Under the pieces are notes generated by a model. It made no database searches. It saw only the letters and a list, made by a program, of their open reading frames with translations, and was not told where the DNA came from. Made by a program: the position numbers and the translations under genes. A stretch of 43,725 bases of DNA from an uncultured Bacteroidales bacterium (GTDB taxonomy: Bacteria; Bacteroidota; Bacteroidia; Bacteroidales; P3), in contig CAJOIV010000011.1 of assembly GCA_905234665.1 (NCBI GenBank), positions 1 through 43,725 on the forward strand, in the 5' to 3' direction. Below are positions 43,387-43,725 of this stretch, in pieces. The stretch's first letter is position 1. Each line of letters begins with the position of its first letter.

Positions 43387-43725
43387 TGTGAAAAATAGTA
43401 TCCAGGGGCTGCGACCGCCGTCAACAGCTGGTCGGAAAGTGTAGGGTATCGACCCGAACCGGCCACGTACCCGCCTGTGCTGTCTGCCGTCTCGCCATGA
43501 AGGTCACTCATGTCCACGATGGGGATAAAGCCGCCGAAAGGGAAACTGGTGGACAGAGAGGCTGCCGAATACCAGCCATAGTCCTGACAATAGTATTTGG
43601 GCCTTTTTGTTACACAACCTGCGCCGCCGCTCCAAAATCCCATGGCCACGTATTTTACTGGCCTGTATGTCCAGATGCCGCCGCTGCCAGCGTTGCTGTT
43701 GTGCGTTCCTCCCACATAGAAGGTG
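43158..43725 (-). CDS. Third T9SS cargo gene, N-terminal frame (partial, frameshifted)
   Basis: The frame is open to the window edge, so the start is outside. It reads FYVGGTHNSNAGSGGIW, KYYCQDYGWYSAASLS and an InlB-like repeat (GYYFSHWDDGDTTNPRTVHL) followed by FYQDGTFLLSASSES. After that it leaves the coding frame and stops at 43158. The continuation is in the frame ending at 42826. The layout matches the first cargo protein (repeat domains before a sorting domain). Confidence 0.7.
   Translation of the reverse strand, partial: TFYVGGTHNSNAGSGGIWTYRPVKYVAMGFWSGGAGCVTKRPKYYCQDYGWYSAASLSTSFPFGGFIPIVDMSDLHGETADSTGGYVAGSGRYPTLSDQLLTAVAAPGYYFSHWDDGDTTNPRTVHLTQDTTLTATFYQDGTFLLSASSESLAKAGISEATLPSSPPSLPTAIVSPSGTTATPPTPAR

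Overview
The window is from a member of the Bacteroidales (phylum Bacteroidota) with a high-GC genome. The evidence is marker proteins restricted to this phylum (DUF5606, DUF4290, a CHU_C-type gliding-motility C-terminal domain, type IX secretion (T9SS) sorting domains), promoters of the Bacteroidota type (TTTG, about 19 nt, then TAnnTTTG) and several carbohydrate-active enzymes (GH92, GH106-like, GH28). No rRNA, tRNA, CRISPR array, phage or transposase was found.

Layout. 1-3.9 kb, plus strand: the tail of a BadF-like kinase, then DUF5606, a lipoprotein and metG. 3.9-5.05 kb: an A+T-richer two-gene insert, a GHKL ATPase and a STAS-like (DUF4325) partner, butting tail-to-tail against dxr. 5.0-9.5 kb, minus: dxr, a small membrane protein and a PpiD/SurA-like foldase, then cdd. 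dus is divergent on the plus strand. 10.5-19.5 kb, minus: eight tightly packed genes (outer-membrane protein, DUF4290, murA, PHP phosphatase, purB, ABC exporter, CHU_C protein, nadK), some joined by ATGA overlaps. Then tnaA (minus), and on the plus strand a VWA-like membrane protein, a polysaccharide flippase and an rRNA methylase. 25.9-34.4 kb is mostly sugar-degrading and cell-wall genes: GH92, a frameshifted GH106-like enzyme, DUF2147, a VanX-like dipeptidase and GH28. 34.5-39.1 kb, minus: manC, trpS, a small acidic lipoprotein, rnfA and ribBA. 39.2-43.7 kb: three T9SS cargo genes in a row, two of them frameshifted.

The most unusual feature is the load of small repeats placed in or right at genes: (1) a palindromic element with ends GACACACTCCT/AGGAGTGTGTC, seen three times, two of them inside open reading frames in the same frame, so both proteins carry the peptide SSPKLGEVPEGRRSVS; (2) a dispersed heptamer microsatellite (GAATTGA)n at eight or more sites, which supplies the only plausible start codons of two genes, marks the frameshift in the GH106-like gene and fills the same loops of T9SS sorting domains; (3) 8-mer and 9-mer tandem repeats; (4) a perfect 20-bp tandem duplication that frameshifts a T9SS cargo gene. 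Together they resemble the in-frame palindromic elements of Rickettsia plus a slippage-driven phase-variation capacity. In addition, at least seven promoters share a conserved spacer (CCATGTCGGGAAAAA-like) between the -33 and -7 boxes.

All functional calls rest on motif recognition by eye; no database search was run.
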